Positions 21,630-33,274 of a stretch of 64,000 nucleotides of DNA are shown here, in pieces; positions within the stretch are counted from its first letter, which is position 1, and each line of letters begins with the position of its first letter. Below the pieces are notes generated by a model. That model was not told the origin of the DNA. It searched no databases and saw only the letters and a list, made by a program, of their open reading frames with translations. The position numbers and the translations under genes are program-made. The stretch lies in the NCBI RefSeq assembly GCF_014839805.1, contig NC_051115.1, forward strand, positions 2,602,600 to 2,666,599, read 5' to 3'. This stretch comes from Manduca sexta. Lineage: Eukaryota; Arthropoda; Insecta; Lepidoptera; Sphingidae.

Positions 21630-21880
21630 AAACTATGGGGGACAGTGACGGCCCTGAATGACGCGTGGTCCCAGGCGAAAGAAAAAAGTAACAGACGCGA
21701 GGCCCCGGGCAGAGTAAAAAAAACGTGCCCCTGCAACAGTTTCGTCGGTAAGATCGTAGAAAAAGGTCCTGCCAGGCACTGCGCGAGGCCCCAGGCGGTT
21801 ACCCGATTCGACTCCCCTAAAGGCCGCCTCTGATGGGAAGGGGGGGGTCAGCTGCCCCCCTGCCCCCGACGCCTTTGGTG
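21630..21880. other. GC-rich block of unknown nature
   Basis: Composition rises sharply over this stretch, with GCGAGGCCCCGGGC and GCGCGAGGCCCCAGGCGG as related words. Short frames are open in several directions, as expected for GC-rich DNA. I recognise neither a protein nor a repeat family. Confidence 0.3.
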
Positions 21881-23600
21881 CGTATATCGTGTTGTACAAT
21901 GACGTTTTACAAATAGACACGTCATACACTAACAAAATTACACATAAAAACAGCGCAGTATTTACTATAGTCACAACCCTAGCGTTTCGCATTGATACGA
22001 CCCGAGTGGGCCCGAGTACGCCCGAATGAGCCCGAGTGTCGACCGCCCCGTCGCCATGACAGTCGAATAAAATGCATTTATTAGTTAAAAAATAAGTTAA
22101 ATAGTGTATACCTATTACTAACGTATGAAATTAAACGTTTTTTTCATTCAAAGTTGGAGTATAATGTGTACATCGTCTAAAAACACAGGAAGGCATTTTA
22201 TTTATAAAAATACAAAAGTTAGTAAGCCGGCTAGCGGCGACAGTGGTTGGAGGTTGACTACATAGAGTAAGTAATATACTACGTAAGAAGAGGCGGCACT
22301 TAGTACATTGAATTTGAGCTCACGCAAACATACGTGAGCCCAGTAGAATTACATTTTGTACCAACATTACGCAGAAAAAATGATACGCAAGGCTGCCAAC
22401 TTACTATAAATCTGCTCGTTTCTAGGAACGTTCCTTATTAAATCGATATTATCGATAATTTTGTATCGACAGCTTTATATCGATAAAAATTGCTGACCAT
22501 AAATCTTACACTGGTATAAATTATGATTGAATTTAGAATATTAAAAATAAAACGTCCACAATTTTTAATAATTCCCTTTATTTAATTAGAAAATACACAA
22601 TATTATCACGTGAATTTCTTATGTATTAATTGTATAATGTTTAGGTCTCCTACTTAAAAATTCATAACACTCCAGTTTTCCGTTATTTATTTCCAATTTT
22701 ATATGGAAATTGAAAAATTTTATACCTTACAGATATGATCTTTTTCCGTCTAATCAACAATTACTATGATACAATTATTGCAAGGGCAAATTCATAGATT
22801 TCACACGTGCCTTTTTTTGATTAGGTTACTAAGCATAGAATTGAAACTCCATAATCTAGAGTATTCTCTTCAACGACTACCTGAGGTTGTAAATTTGAAT
22901 TAAATATACATCACTTTTTATGTAATGTTTTAAATCATAATATAAATTTTCTGTTACCGGTGTAGATCAAGTGGATACTTAGCCATAAATATGTTTGACT
23001 TTGGGTACTTTTGTATGCCACAAACCTCACATTTTTATACACATTAATTCTTTTCCCCATTCTCGCACACAAAATCAATAAACTACACAAATGTAAACAG
23101 AATTAGAGTCAATATCTCGGAATAATAAGAATCACTATCTTGTAACACACACTACACAAATTCCTTCAAGAAGAAATATACACGAAACGGAAAAGCTGGC
23201 TCAACTCAACGTATTCGGCATAAAACATAACTTATTATTGAACATAATCGCAATAATACAATTTTTTTGCAAATAAACTTCAACAATGACAAATCTACCG
23301 TCAATAATGGCGGCAAATTATCAACTATCATGGTAGCCAACATACTTTCAAAATTTATTGGATTATTATGTTGGTACAAGATGTTACGATGAGACATCCT
23401 TTTGTCAACCAAAACTAAACTCTATTTAACGGCATTAAGATATATAATCATTCATCATAACACAAAATGTTCTAAGTGTCCACCCCCTGGTTGACTAAGT
23501 GAATGTCGGGCAATTACCTTACTTTCGTCTTGCCAGTATTGAGCTCGGACAACGTATCTATGTAATAAAACATCTGAGGTGTTGTATACCTAACCGTACA
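21881..23600. other. AT-rich intergenic DNA, no gene seen
   Basis: No coding signal. Around 22440-22490 several ATCGATA-type words cluster, which in insects can be DRE or insulator-related sites, but nothing else supports a regulatory role. A degraded gene copy could be hidden here, because leader exon B lies upstream of it. Confidence 0.4.
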
Positions 23601-23625
23601 ATCTAATATAAATAAACAAACTTAC

Positions 23626-23850
23626 GCTTTAATAAATGTAATGCCTTTTCGCGGGAAAATTTAAAACATAGACCACAAAATATGACACATTTAATTCGAT
23701 TTTATCACTTTGTTTACAATAATTAACCTTAGACTGAGATTTGTAGAATGTGGAAATTGGAATGATAGTGCACACCAACAGCGCCGATTATATATAAGAG
23801 ATTATGATAAATGCGTCAGTCTTCAGTTATCTATTCTATTTTATGTAATT
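23626..23850 (-). promoter_or_regulatory. leader exon and promoter copy B
   Basis: It is homologous to copies A and C. On the minus strand it has a TATA-like TTATATATAATC (23797-23786), GTAAACAAAGTG and TTTTCCCGCGAAAAGGCAT, and ends TTAAAGC before GTAAGT. No ATG precedes the donor. Similarity to copy C continues upstream to about 23985, through AATTAATTAGAAGTATT. No oxidase exons lie between B and A, so B is either an alternative promoter of AO1 or a relic of a lost gene copy. Confidence 0.45.
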
Positions 23851-24224
23851 TGTAATGGTTGTGCAATTTGAAAACGAGGAGGAAAAAAATCAACAAAATT
23901 AATTGCGCAATATTATTTCAAGTAATACTCATAATTAATTAGAAGTATTAATAAATAAATATAGTTGCCGGTGAATAAACAATAAGATCTCACGTGTACA
24001 ATTTTTTTTTATTTTATGTTATTCAGGCAAAGCTACAGAGTATAAATTATAATTATATTAAAATTATATTTAATAATGTTAACAGTGCTAAATTTAAAAG
24101 TACCTATATTTATTATATTTCAAACATTACTGTTTATGTTGAGGGTGCATAGGGAAACACAACGGCCCTTTCTATTATATGAACTGGTAATATAATATTA
24201 TTTGAATTACTGTTTTTTTTTTTG

Positions 24225-24660
24225 GAGATCTGCCATGATTATCACCGGGGGTACCCTGCGAACGGTGTACAAGTGATCCCTCGGCTTTGCAACCACGGCA
24301 GTCCCTGTGAGGATTTGGTATGCCCTATCGTTATCACCGAGGGTGCCAGCGGACGGTACGCTGGCGACCCACGGCTATCCGGTGTAAGGGCCTGGGAGGA
24401 AGAAGGGAGGGGATAGAGGGAAGGAAGAGAAAAGGAAGGAGAAGGCGCTTTCATAGGATGGAAGGGAGAGGGAGGGGAAATGTTCGCGAACCCTTATAGG
24501 CCTCAGTGTGTATTTAGCAACCATGAGGTATACACACTGAACTGTGTGCCTAGGGTCGTGGCAAATGTTCCCCCGTGCATGAGCGTGCATTTGGTGTGGA
24601 TACCAAGCGCACAAGAATTGCCTTGGGGGGTGAATTATTGTAATTAGCATGATTAAAAAT
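24225..24660 (-). repeat. interspersed repeat family G
   Basis: It matches, in opposite orientation, the copies at 35370-35705 and 51620-52350 through GTTCGCGAACCCTTATAGGC, CAACCATGAGGTATACACAC and GTGTGCCTAGGGTCGTGGC. No ORF; class unknown. Confidence 0.6.
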
Positions 24661-25023
24661 TTCGAGTTCTTCTTTAATGTCATGGCTGCCACCGTTTATT
24701 TATCAGTGATTGTGCCAATGTCGAGTAATAATAGTAGATACAAAGCAAAATGCCTAATATTGAGTTGTTACTAAGTATTTGCTATCTTATTATGATTGTG
24801 TTGTGACTTGCAATATATTACAAATATATATTTTTTTATTATACTGAAAATTAAGTTTGTTTTCACTTTATTATTAATTCTGCTGTGCAACTCTGCCAGG
24901 TCGGCTCGAAGCCCAAGAATTTATTTATATAAAAAAGTGGCTTAACTATAATATACTTTTTGTTACTATGGGATATATGACTTCATAGCAGACATTAAAC
25001 AATATAGTTAGTTAAAGACCGAA

Positions 25024-25628
25024 CATCAGGGCCAAATTTTTGCTCTAAAAGTTATTAGCAATAGGTAATAAGTCGCGTCTTATTTGAAATGTCCGTGTGA
25101 CAAGATGTTGGCGTCCTTAGATATTAATAGAAAAATTATATATTTACAGAAAATATGTTAATACTCGCTTTAAAACGTGCAAATCATGATATGGAAAAAA
25201 TATGAAGTATTTTACATTGATGTCTTGCTATTACTGTAGATTGAGTAACCATCATATTAGCGCAAAATGTTTGTATGACAATCTTCCCAATGTCCGTTCT
25301 ATATGATCTTAGAACTCTTTGTTTCATAGGTATTGTAGTTGAACATTTTATTTTTAGACTGAAGAGTGAAGAGAATTATATTATGATGCATTTGTAATAA
25401 ATTCAAAGCCTGAAATATCGCAGCGACGTTGCAGAACTTTAATATTTGCTACTAGTTTGCAAAGCACCCGTTTCCTTAGATCTTCTATTAGAGCAAAGAC
25501 TCTATAGAGTTCTAAAATAATATAGAGCGGTCATTGTAGTACGAGATCCCACTGCAGAATTAGTGCACTCATCGAGTACATGTTAAAAACTACATTCTTA
25601 CACATATTTATGCTTAGAAGAATATATA
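25024..25628. repeat. left arm of a large inverted repeat (family X)
   Basis: It pairs with 29944-30305 read in reverse: TGCAAATCATGATATGGAA, TACTGTAGATTGAGTAACC, ACACATATTTATGCTTAG and GAAGAATATA all recur inverted. The left arm holds about 250 bp (25292-25545) that the right arm lacks. A third partial copy is at 58640-59010. Confidence 0.75.
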
Positions 25629-26095
25629 TCTACTAGGTTGCCTATTAAAACTTGGCCGCAAATATTTTTAATTAAATTATTGTTAATTGATTTTTCGGAA
25701 AACATTTCATTCATTTGTTTTTCAAATAAAATAACGTCCACTTCATGACAATACACATAAAGACTCTGAAAAACCACGGTTGCCGTTGCGCACTTGGCCG
25801 CACCTCTTCGCAGCCAGGTGTAAGCAGGTATGACTATGATACATTTACTCGTTCATAATGTATATTTATTAGCTATACATCAAATTAAAGCTGAATTTTT
25901 TCTGTTGATCATGATACACGGTTGCCTAATTAAATCTGGCCGCAAATAAGGGTTGCCGACTCTTAAAAATGATAAATATTGAAGGTAGAGTGAAAGAGAG
26001 CTAGCGCGTTATATTACCAGTCAGAAAAGGATAACATACATAGCATGTAGTACATAATAAGGTTATATTCCCGTGACACACGTCATGTAGCTGTC

Positions 26096-26413
26096 ATGTT
26101 TGCCGGCAAACATTCCGATGCTAAATGGGTTAATAAACTTCGAATAAAATTCATGAAGATGAAGGCGTGTTTTCTGTGTGAGAAAAAATGCAATGTACTT
26201 GACTTTGATGATGCATCATTCAAAAAGTGTTTGCTAATGTTATTATTTCGTCGTAAAAAAAAATATAAATACAATGATATTATATTAACAATTGAATCTA
26301 CCTATGACTTTGGATATCATACAGCGTGTCTTAAAAAAATTACAGTTTTAAAGCATAAAGATACAGAAGAATTCTACATGGTTTCTGAGAGATTCAGCTC
26401 CAATGCAAGTTGA
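26096..26413 (+). CDS. small Cys/His-motif protein carried by the long-TIR element
   Basis: This is a 105-codon ORF with ATG start, rich in Lys. It has CFLCEKKC near residues 27-34 and YHTAC near residues 80-84, a CX2C...HX2C arrangement that could bind zinc. The spacing and the YHTACLKK ending resemble zinc-binding modules seen in uncharacterised arthropod transposon proteins, but I cannot name a family. The next ORF starts inside its last codons in another frame, so the two may be one protein broken by a frameshift. Function unknown. Confidence 0.5.
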   Translation: MFAGKHSDAKWVNKLRIKFMKMKACFLCEKKCNVLDFDDASFKKCLLMLLFRRKKKYKYNDIILTIESTYDFGYHTACLKKITVLKHKDTEEFYMVSERFSSNAS

Positions 26414-26546
26414 AAATGTTCTCTGTGATTCCACGAACAAATCTTCCGATAATGACGATGATTATGATATTTCTAGCGATGAAAGTTATGAAAGTGATAG
26501 CTTCTATGATAGTGAAAATGAAAGCTCTGATGGTTCAGATTTTTAA
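26403..26546 (+). CDS. acidic Ser/Asp/Glu-rich ORF, probable tail of the preceding protein
   Basis: This 47-codon frame starts at ATG 26403 and contains SDNDDDYDISSDESYESDS, ending DGSDF and TAA at 26544-26546. AATAAA overlaps the stop. Such acidic tails are usually C-terminal. Its position one frame off the upstream ORF suggests either a frameshift mutation or programmed shift. Confidence 0.4.
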   Translation: MQVENVLCDSTNKSSDNDDDYDISSDESYESDSFYDSENESSDGSDF

Positions 26547-27709
26547 ATAAAATTTACGGATAGATAAGATACGTTTGTTTAATTTTTGAGTTACTTAAAT
26601 GCTTCATTTATATGTAATAAGTTATTGAATACTTGAATAAAATATAATATTTACTCAAACAGTACTTGCACAATAAAATTTTATTTTACGTGAGTAACCC
26701 TAATTTTATTTTTAATGGATAGTAATTTATTGTGGTAATTTTTACATTTATCATTTTGAGAAGACTTTTTTGGAGTATTTATTAAGTTGTATCTACTATT
26801 GTTTTAACTGGTGGTTGAGAACACGATCATCAGGCGTATGCGCAATGGCTCAAAAGTGTCGTACAGCTAGTACTCGCTATCCTTTTCTGACTGGTAATAT
26901 AACGCGCTAGCTCTTTTTCACTCTACCTTCAATATTTATCATTTTTAAGAGTCGGCAACCCTTATTTGCGGCCAGATTTAATTAGGCAACCGTGTATCAT
27001 GATCAACAGAAAAAATTCAGCTTTAATTTGATGTATAGCTAATAAATATACATTATGAACGAGTAAATGTATCATAGTCATACCTGCTTACACCTGGCTG
27101 CGAAGAGGTGCGGCCAAGTGCGCAACGGCAATCGTGGTTTTTCAGAGTCTTTATGTGTATTGTCATGAAGTGGACGTTATTTTATGTGAAAAACAAATGA
27201 ATGAAATGTTTTCCGAAAAATAAATTAACAATAATTTAATTAAAAATATTTGCGGCCAAGTTTTAATAGGCAACCTAGTAGATATACAGGGTCATTTTGT
27301 GACCCTAGACTTAAATGTAACTGCGAGAAAGTCATCTTGAAAGAAGCAGTTTACTATAAGTTACTCTAACCTAAGGTCAAAAACAAAAAAGTAAAATTTT
27401 CAAACAAAATAAATATTCAAATAGTCATTTCATTTTTAAACACCCTTTTGCCACTATTACTATACTAGAATTCGTCGGAGCGGCAACATCGCACACAGTC
27501 ATTGATAATATTATGCTCACGCACACGAACAAGTGATGCACACTCGGAGCGCAAGGGTAGTTCGTCGCACCGCGCGCGCCGCGCCGCAACCGAACAGCTG
27601 ATGTCGGCGCTTTAACTACCTAGGGTTTTGTGTCGTGCCACATCACTCAATCAACAATTAGACCAGCAGCGACAACGCTACGCCGAGGTTACAAAAAGAC
27701 ACATACCTA

Positions 27710-27870
27710 AACATCATCATCATCATCAGCCACATAAAGTCCACTGTTGAACATAGGCCTCCCCTAAAGATTTCCAGACGGACCTGTCGAAAGCTGCCTG
27801 CATCCAATGTGTTCCCGCGACGTTTATCAAGTCGTCTCTCCACCTTGCAGGTGGACATCCAACGCCAACA
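27710..27870 (-). mobile_element. RTE LINE 3' fragment
   Basis: On the plus strand it begins with CATCATCATCATCAGCC and continues GTCCACTGTTGAACATAGGC and GATTTCCAGACGGACCTGTC, the reverse of an RTE ORF2 end and tail. Confidence 0.7.
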
Positions 27871-28402
27871 TAAACATCACGCACTAATCATCACATTTCT
27901 TAGAACAATATTTTCTATGCTCAAACTATCATCATAAGCAAACAACACTAATCAAACAACCACAACTGCATAAGTTAGGTACACATAACACATGATTACC
28001 GTAATTTTAAAGTTATTTTATTCTTTTAAATCAAAACACACACATTCTAATGTAGGTAGTTCATCCTTTTTAGTAGATAAGTAGGTATAATAAATACGTT
28101 CAACGATTAGTTTTATAACACTCATAACAATAAAATATCATTCTGCAAGTCTGGCAATTCACACGAACAACTAATAACGAAGTTACAATGTTGATGATAA
28201 TTAGGTAATGTGATAGTTTGAGGTAAAAATGTCGAGCGACGGGATGCGTCACGGCGCGGCGCGGCGTCCCAATAGGTATCTAAACATGTTTTCAAAATAG
28301 TAAATGCGTTTACCAATACCTAATGATGATTTGTAGATTGCTTGTTCCTTTAAAAGTTGTTTCATACTTCAAAGTACTTTTAATACAGTTAATTTGTGAC
28401 TA

Positions 28403-28500
28403 GCTCGGTGCCGCAGTTGTATTATAGTACGGATGCTTTGCTAAGGTCACGGAATCGAATCCCGGGTCGGACAGAATGATATTGGATTTTTCCATTCAGT
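28403..28500 (+). mobile_element. tRNA-derived SINE S2 head fragment
   Basis: A tRNA-like block GCTCGGTGCCGCAGTTGTA is followed by the B-box variant GAATCGAATCC and CCGGGTCGGACA. The body is lost. It is not a functional tRNA gene: no acceptor or anticodon arms pair convincingly. Confidence 0.55.
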
Positions 28501-29943
28501 ACCTATCGCAAATTCATAAATCCACATTAAAATCGTAATGACAGCCTCCGATAGAAACATAATCAATAGATTGTGATTAGTTCAGTTTCGCGTACGCGTC
28601 AACGATGCAACTTCGCGATCGTAAAATATTCAAAATGCTAAAAATATTTCTAAATATAGACTCTATTTTATACCTGTTAAGGTCGCATTTAGGGGACTAC
28701 TTTAAATTTCTTTGTACCTGACCGACCAACACGCGACACACGAGTTTAGCGAATTCCACAAAGTAGCGGCAAGAGTAGTGTTGCCTGATGTCCCAATTTG
28801 CGCGGGATGTCCCGATTTTCAGAGTTCTGGGGACGTGACCCGTTTTGCACCAAAAAAATGATTAAAACCATTAAGTATTATGAAAAAATAAACTACGCAT
28901 TCATCACTGTGTTGAGTGCGACAATGCAACCAAAATAGCACGTATCATCTCACTAGCGCTGAAGGTACAGTTTTGTTTATTGTGCAATATCTTGTTTATT
29001 TTATATCCTGTATGCCTATTGAAAATGAATGACTGAATCCAAAATCCCTATTATACTTTATAACTTATTTTTTTTTTCAAAAATGCTAAAATATTGCTGT
29101 GTATTATTTTTAATTAGGTAGACTTTTCATTAATCTTTTCATCATAAATCATTACTTATTTTATTTTGTAATACAATTGTGTGTTAAATCTGTTAGAACA
29201 TCATGTAATAAAATAAATCTAATATCAGAATTTTTGAAATGCTGTGTCGTTTTTGCAAGCTTTTGGTAAAAAGTTTATACTGACAACACTGCGAGTTTAG
29301 GCGAGAAAGAGTACGACTATTGTATTGAATAATCGCGCGCTTTTCGGACTCGGTCAAAGGCTCGGACGCATTGCCATAGTGTACCTATCTAGCAAAAGAA
29401 ATGGTACAGAAAGTATAATATGACGTTCGGTAATGTCTACGTAGTCTTCTTTTAGATATTATGACAAACCGAAATGTTAATGTTGGAATTAAAATAAATG
29501 TCGGAATATCATGTAGAATCTAAAAAAAAATACGATACCAATAGATTTAAATCTTGTAACTTTAGTAATTATGTAGGTAACTTTTTTGGTAAGAAAACTA
29601 TTTTAATAACGAAAATAACGTTTATAATTGACGAAATATTTTTTGTAGTAATTAATTATTGACTCAATGAACTGCTGCAACCAAGTCAGTGAACGTATTG
29701 GGAGTTCATTTGTGAGCTGACCTTCTGAACCCTATAGGTTCGGTAATAATATGATCAGCTGTGACGTAGTTCATTCACTTCAGTTAAGCGCGCTAAGAGA
29801 CAGCGTGATCAAAAAACCATAAATCTAAAATCGGGATTATTGACGTAAATATTCGTTACTTATGAATAATCTTTTGCACGGTGTTAGCAGAGGTCACCAC
29901 GAACCTGTGGTTTCATTTAGTAACGCAATGTCGAAATGACCCT

Positions 29944-30305
29944 GTATATTCTTCTAAGCATAAATATGTGTAAGAATGTAGTTTTTAACATATACTCGAT
30001 GAGCGCACTAATTCTACAGCGGGATCTTAGACTATTGGGAAGATTGTCATATAAAAATGTTGCGCTTATGTGATGGTTACTCAATCTACAGTAATAGCAA
30101 AACATCAATGTAAAATATATATTTTTTCCATATCATGATTTGCACATTTTTAATGCAAATATTAGCACATTTTCTGTAAATATATTATTTTCGTATTAAT
30201 ATCTAAGGACGCTGTGACATCTTGTCACACATTTCAAATAAGACAGCGACTTATTACCAATAATTGGTAACAAATTATGGAGCACAAATTCGGCCGTGAT
30301 GTCTG
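29944..30305. repeat. right arm of the large inverted repeat (family X)
   Basis: This is the reverse complement of the left arm at 25024-25628, starting TATATTCTTCTAAGCATAAA. If the two nested elements are removed, the arms meet at the palindrome GAAGAATATATTCTTC. Confidence 0.72.
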
Positions 30306-30394
30306 ATCTATAACTAAAGATATAGTTTAATATTTTTGTGTTGGAGTCGATTTTATTAGTGTTGACAAGTCACAGAGGACTATGGCTTGTTAGT

Positions 30395-30682
30395 TTTTTT
30401 TTGGTGCTTGAATGAGACGAGCTTGCCGTTCGCCTGATCGTAAGCGATACGACCGCCCATAAACACCATCCAACACCTTGAATTATAAAGTATTGTTTGG
30501 TATTCGCTCGCCATCCTGAGACGAGTTAAGTCTTATTATGTCCAGTAGTTACACTGGCTACAATGTCCTTCAAACCGGAACACAACAGTGACTACACACT
30601 GCTGCTTGGCGGCCAAAATAGACATTGCGGTGGTACCTATCCAGGTGGACTCTTACATATGAGAGACCTACCACCAGTAATC
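30395..30682 (+). repeat. interspersed repeat family Z
   Basis: From GAATGACGAGA-type start (here GAATGAGACGAGCTTGCCG) to GAGAGACCTACCACCAGTA. Confidence 0.65.
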
Positions 30683-30904
30683 TACGTTCTTTTATATATA
30701 AAAAAACTTAATAGTTATTTTTACCGAATAAAGACATATTATATGCGTAGCGACTAACAGTACGAAACAATAATATTTTAGCATCAATGCTACATTGCTG
30801 CAATCTACCAATCATCAATTTTCCATATAACTTTTTTAATGCTAGAGATATGACAGTATCGATTTAAGTAATATCGATAAATAAAGTTCTGAAACATCTC
30901 ATAG

Positions 30905-31770
30905 ATTATTAAATGACCCGACAGACGTTGTCCCGTCTTAACTATGAATTTGCAGCGCGTATTCTGTCGATCGCTGACAGTTATTTCAAACAATTGACAG
31001 TTATATAAAACTAGCTTTTGCCCGCGGCTCCGCCCGCGTTATAAAGTTTTTCAGGCTAAAGTTTTCCGTTATAAAAGTAGTAGATTCCCGGGAGCCTATG
31101 TTCTTCCCAGGGTCTCAAACTGTCTCCATACCAAATTTCATCTTAATACGTTGGGTAGTTTTTGAATTTAACACGTTCAGGCAGACAACTGCAGTGGAGG
31201 ACTTTGTTTTATAATATATTTTTTAGAACTTTTTAAGAGGAACAATCCCGTCATACATCATTGTTGCATAACTCTAACCGTTTACGCAGCGCACGCAACG
31301 GAAGCTCTCAAAACTAATAAATTGTCCCCGTTTTTGCAACTTGTTTCATTACTGCTCCGCTCCTATTGGTCATAGCGTGATGATATACAGCCTATAGTAC
31401 TCCACAAATAAAGGGCTATCCAACACAAAACGAATTTTTCAGTTCAAACTGATAGTTCCTGAGTTTAGCCATTACTGCTCCGCTCTTATTAGGTATAGCG
31501 TGATGATATATAGCCTATAGCACTCCACGAACAAAGGGCTATCCAACGCAAAAATATTTTTTCAGTTTGGACTGGTAGTTCCTGAGATTAGCGCGTTCAA
31601 ACAAACAAACAAACAAACTCTTCAGCTTTATATAATAGTATAGATTAAAATTTTCTTTATGTTTTCTTAAATTTTCTAACGTTTCGCTCAACTTCCTTAT
31701 TTTTTTCTTTCATAAGATTCTTCTCCTGACAATAAAAAACACAACAAAAAAATAATTAAATCTGCGGACA
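30905..31770 (+). repeat. interspersed repeat family W, split by a Helitron
   Basis: Left part 30905-31010 and right part 31645-31770 together match the uninterrupted copy at 45204-45490. The join in that copy (TATATAAAATTAATATTTTC) shows the empty site. Confidence 0.72.
31011..31644 (-). mobile_element. complete non-autonomous Helitron, minus strand
   Basis: On the minus strand it starts TCTATACTATTATATAAAG and ends GCGGGCAAAAGCTAG. It is flanked by A and T and has two internal units of the 123 bp type. It is the same family as the tandem pair at 17477-19120. Confidence 0.8.
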
Positions 31771-31870
31771 CTTGTGGGTTTTTTTTATAAAAGGCAAACT
31801 AGATTCACCTGATAGTAAGTGTTCACCGCCCATGGACATCTGCATTACCAGAGGTCGTAGGGATGCGTAA

Positions 31871-32212
31871 AAAAAGCGGCGATAGCCTAGTTGGGTGTGG
31901 AACGGTCTGCCGAGACGACTGTCCGCAGGTTCAAATCCCAAGGGCACACACTAAAATAATACTACTCTGACTTTACTAAAAAATTATGCGTGTATTATTT
32001 GTGAATTATCGCTTGCTTTAACCGTGAAGGAAAACATCCTGAGGAAACCTGCATACCTTAGAAGTTTTTTTATAGGAATTTCGAGGGTGTGTGAAGTCTA
32101 CCAATCCGCACTACAGCGTGGTGGACTAAGGCCTAATCCCTCTCAGTAGTAGATGAGGCCCGTGCCCAACAATGGGACAGTATATATTACAGGGCTGATA
32201 TTATTATTATTA
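31871..32212 (+). mobile_element. tRNA-derived SINE S1, complete
   Basis: The head has A box TAGCCTAGTTGG and B box GGTTCAAATCC, followed by the body and a 3' end GGGCTGATATTATTATTAT. This is a reference-quality copy for the window. Confidence 0.8.
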
Positions 32213-32219
32213 TAGAGAT

Positions 32220-32535
32220 ACGTTGCCGGCCTTTTAGGTGGAAAGACGCTGTCTTCTGAAGATCGCCAGGTCGTGCTGTCTGAAAACGCTGCTGGCAGCA
32301 AATGGATCCATATTTTTGTAGTACGTGGTAAAAAATGGCGGCAGAAACGTATTGTGATGGATTGACAATCTCCGAGGTATGTGTTCTCCGAACTTATGTA
32401 AGTGGGATATCAAGTCTAAGAATAGCTTGAGGATAACATAATGACTTGGCAAAAAACACAAACACCTTGTCATTATGAATGGTAGATTTGGATCATTCTC
32501 AAGAAGTCTAAAACAATTAATATTTACCCGCAATA
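32220..32535. repeat. unclassified repeat-like segment
   Basis: It holds words such as CCGAGGTATGTGTTCTCCG and ATGACTTGGC. It may be a LINE remnant. No reading frame is convincing. Confidence 0.25.
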
Positions 32536-33274
32536 GTTAGTCATATATTTTTAAGTTACACTTATACTACTTTCTTGTTTCAATGTTTTAACTACACACA
32601 GTACTCAATAGTCTTAATTTATTTTAGTCCGCACTTTAAGTAATTAACTAGTATAAGGGCGCAATGTTTAGGAATAAAATCTAGTTTTTATGCTTGTATA
32701 TTTTATAATTAGCTTTAATTTTGATTGTAATCTGTTTTGAGTCTTAATTTTAATAACATAAAATAAAACAAACATAACCCTTGTTTGTTTAACACGTGAA
32801 ATTATTATCAACAATAATATGTTTTTCACTAATATAAACATCATAGGATTAGCTTTATTTTAGGTAAAGAAAAACATATTTCCATTGTAGTAAAAGTGTA
32901 GAAGCATTTTGAAGGTGTTAATTTGTTTTAATAAAAGGTTTTTATTCATATTTATTTTTCCAAATTGCTTTTTGTTTTATAATCAGCAGTAATTTCTGGT
33001 TATTTTGATGTAAAAATACACAATATAAAACATTTAAAAAATATTTAATAAAATATTTGTTTTTAGGTAACATAGTTCAATATACTAGAATGTACTTCGA
33101 GTGTCTTTACCCCATTCCTAAAAAATCTTGAAATACCCCATTACACTAAAAATGTAATAGGACCTTGTTATAGTGAACCAGCGGACTAACTTATATCCAT
33201 TCAAATAGTTTCACAATATTTCCTTTTAAGACAACTCGATATACATCTACGTTTACCCCAAACGAGACAAACAT
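32536..33274. other. 3' flank of AO2, duplicated at AO3
   Basis: From about 32800 it matches the AO3 flank at 47215-48361, for example CACTAATATAAACAT, CATAGTTCAATATACTAGAA and GAGTGTCTTTACCCCATTCC. No gene. TTTATT words near 32940-32955 give possible minus-strand poly-A signals about 320 bp past the AO2 stop. Confidence 0.6.

Larger units (their letters stand above)
25629..27282. mobile_element. DNA element with about 405 bp terminal inverted repeats and a small ORF
   Basis: The ends TCTACTAGGTTGCC and GGCAACCTAGTAGA begin inverted repeats that stay nearly identical for about 405 bp (25629-26033 and 26877-27282). TATA flanks both sides, fitting a TA-rich target duplication. The 840 bp between the arms carries the ORF at 26096-26413 and an acidic second ORF with a poly-A signal. 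There is no recognisable transposase, so it is probably mobilised in trans or carries an unrecognised protein. Confidence 0.8.
27287..29943. mobile_element. possible 2.7 kb element with CAGGGTCATTT inverted ends
   Basis: The left end CAGGGTCATTTTGTGACC and the right end (inverse CAGGGTCATTTCGACATTGCG, 20 bases read as CAGGGTCATTTCGACATTGC) are inverted and each is flanked by TATA. The right end matches the element at 14079-14682. Internal sequence has a GC-rich patch (27480-27640), an RTE fragment and a SINE piece, but no transposase ORF. Confidence 0.5.

Noticed and set aside
21633..21992. Overlapping ORFs on both strands in GC-rich DNA
   Set aside because: Open frames in several directions are expected from composition; no motif or splice support.
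24222..24692. ORFs of 64-105 codons
   Set aside because: They lie inside interspersed repeat family G, which has copies without open frames.
31871..31945. tRNA gene-like A and B boxes
   Set aside because: They head a SINE body with a 3' tail and recur in many copies; no complete cloverleaf was found.
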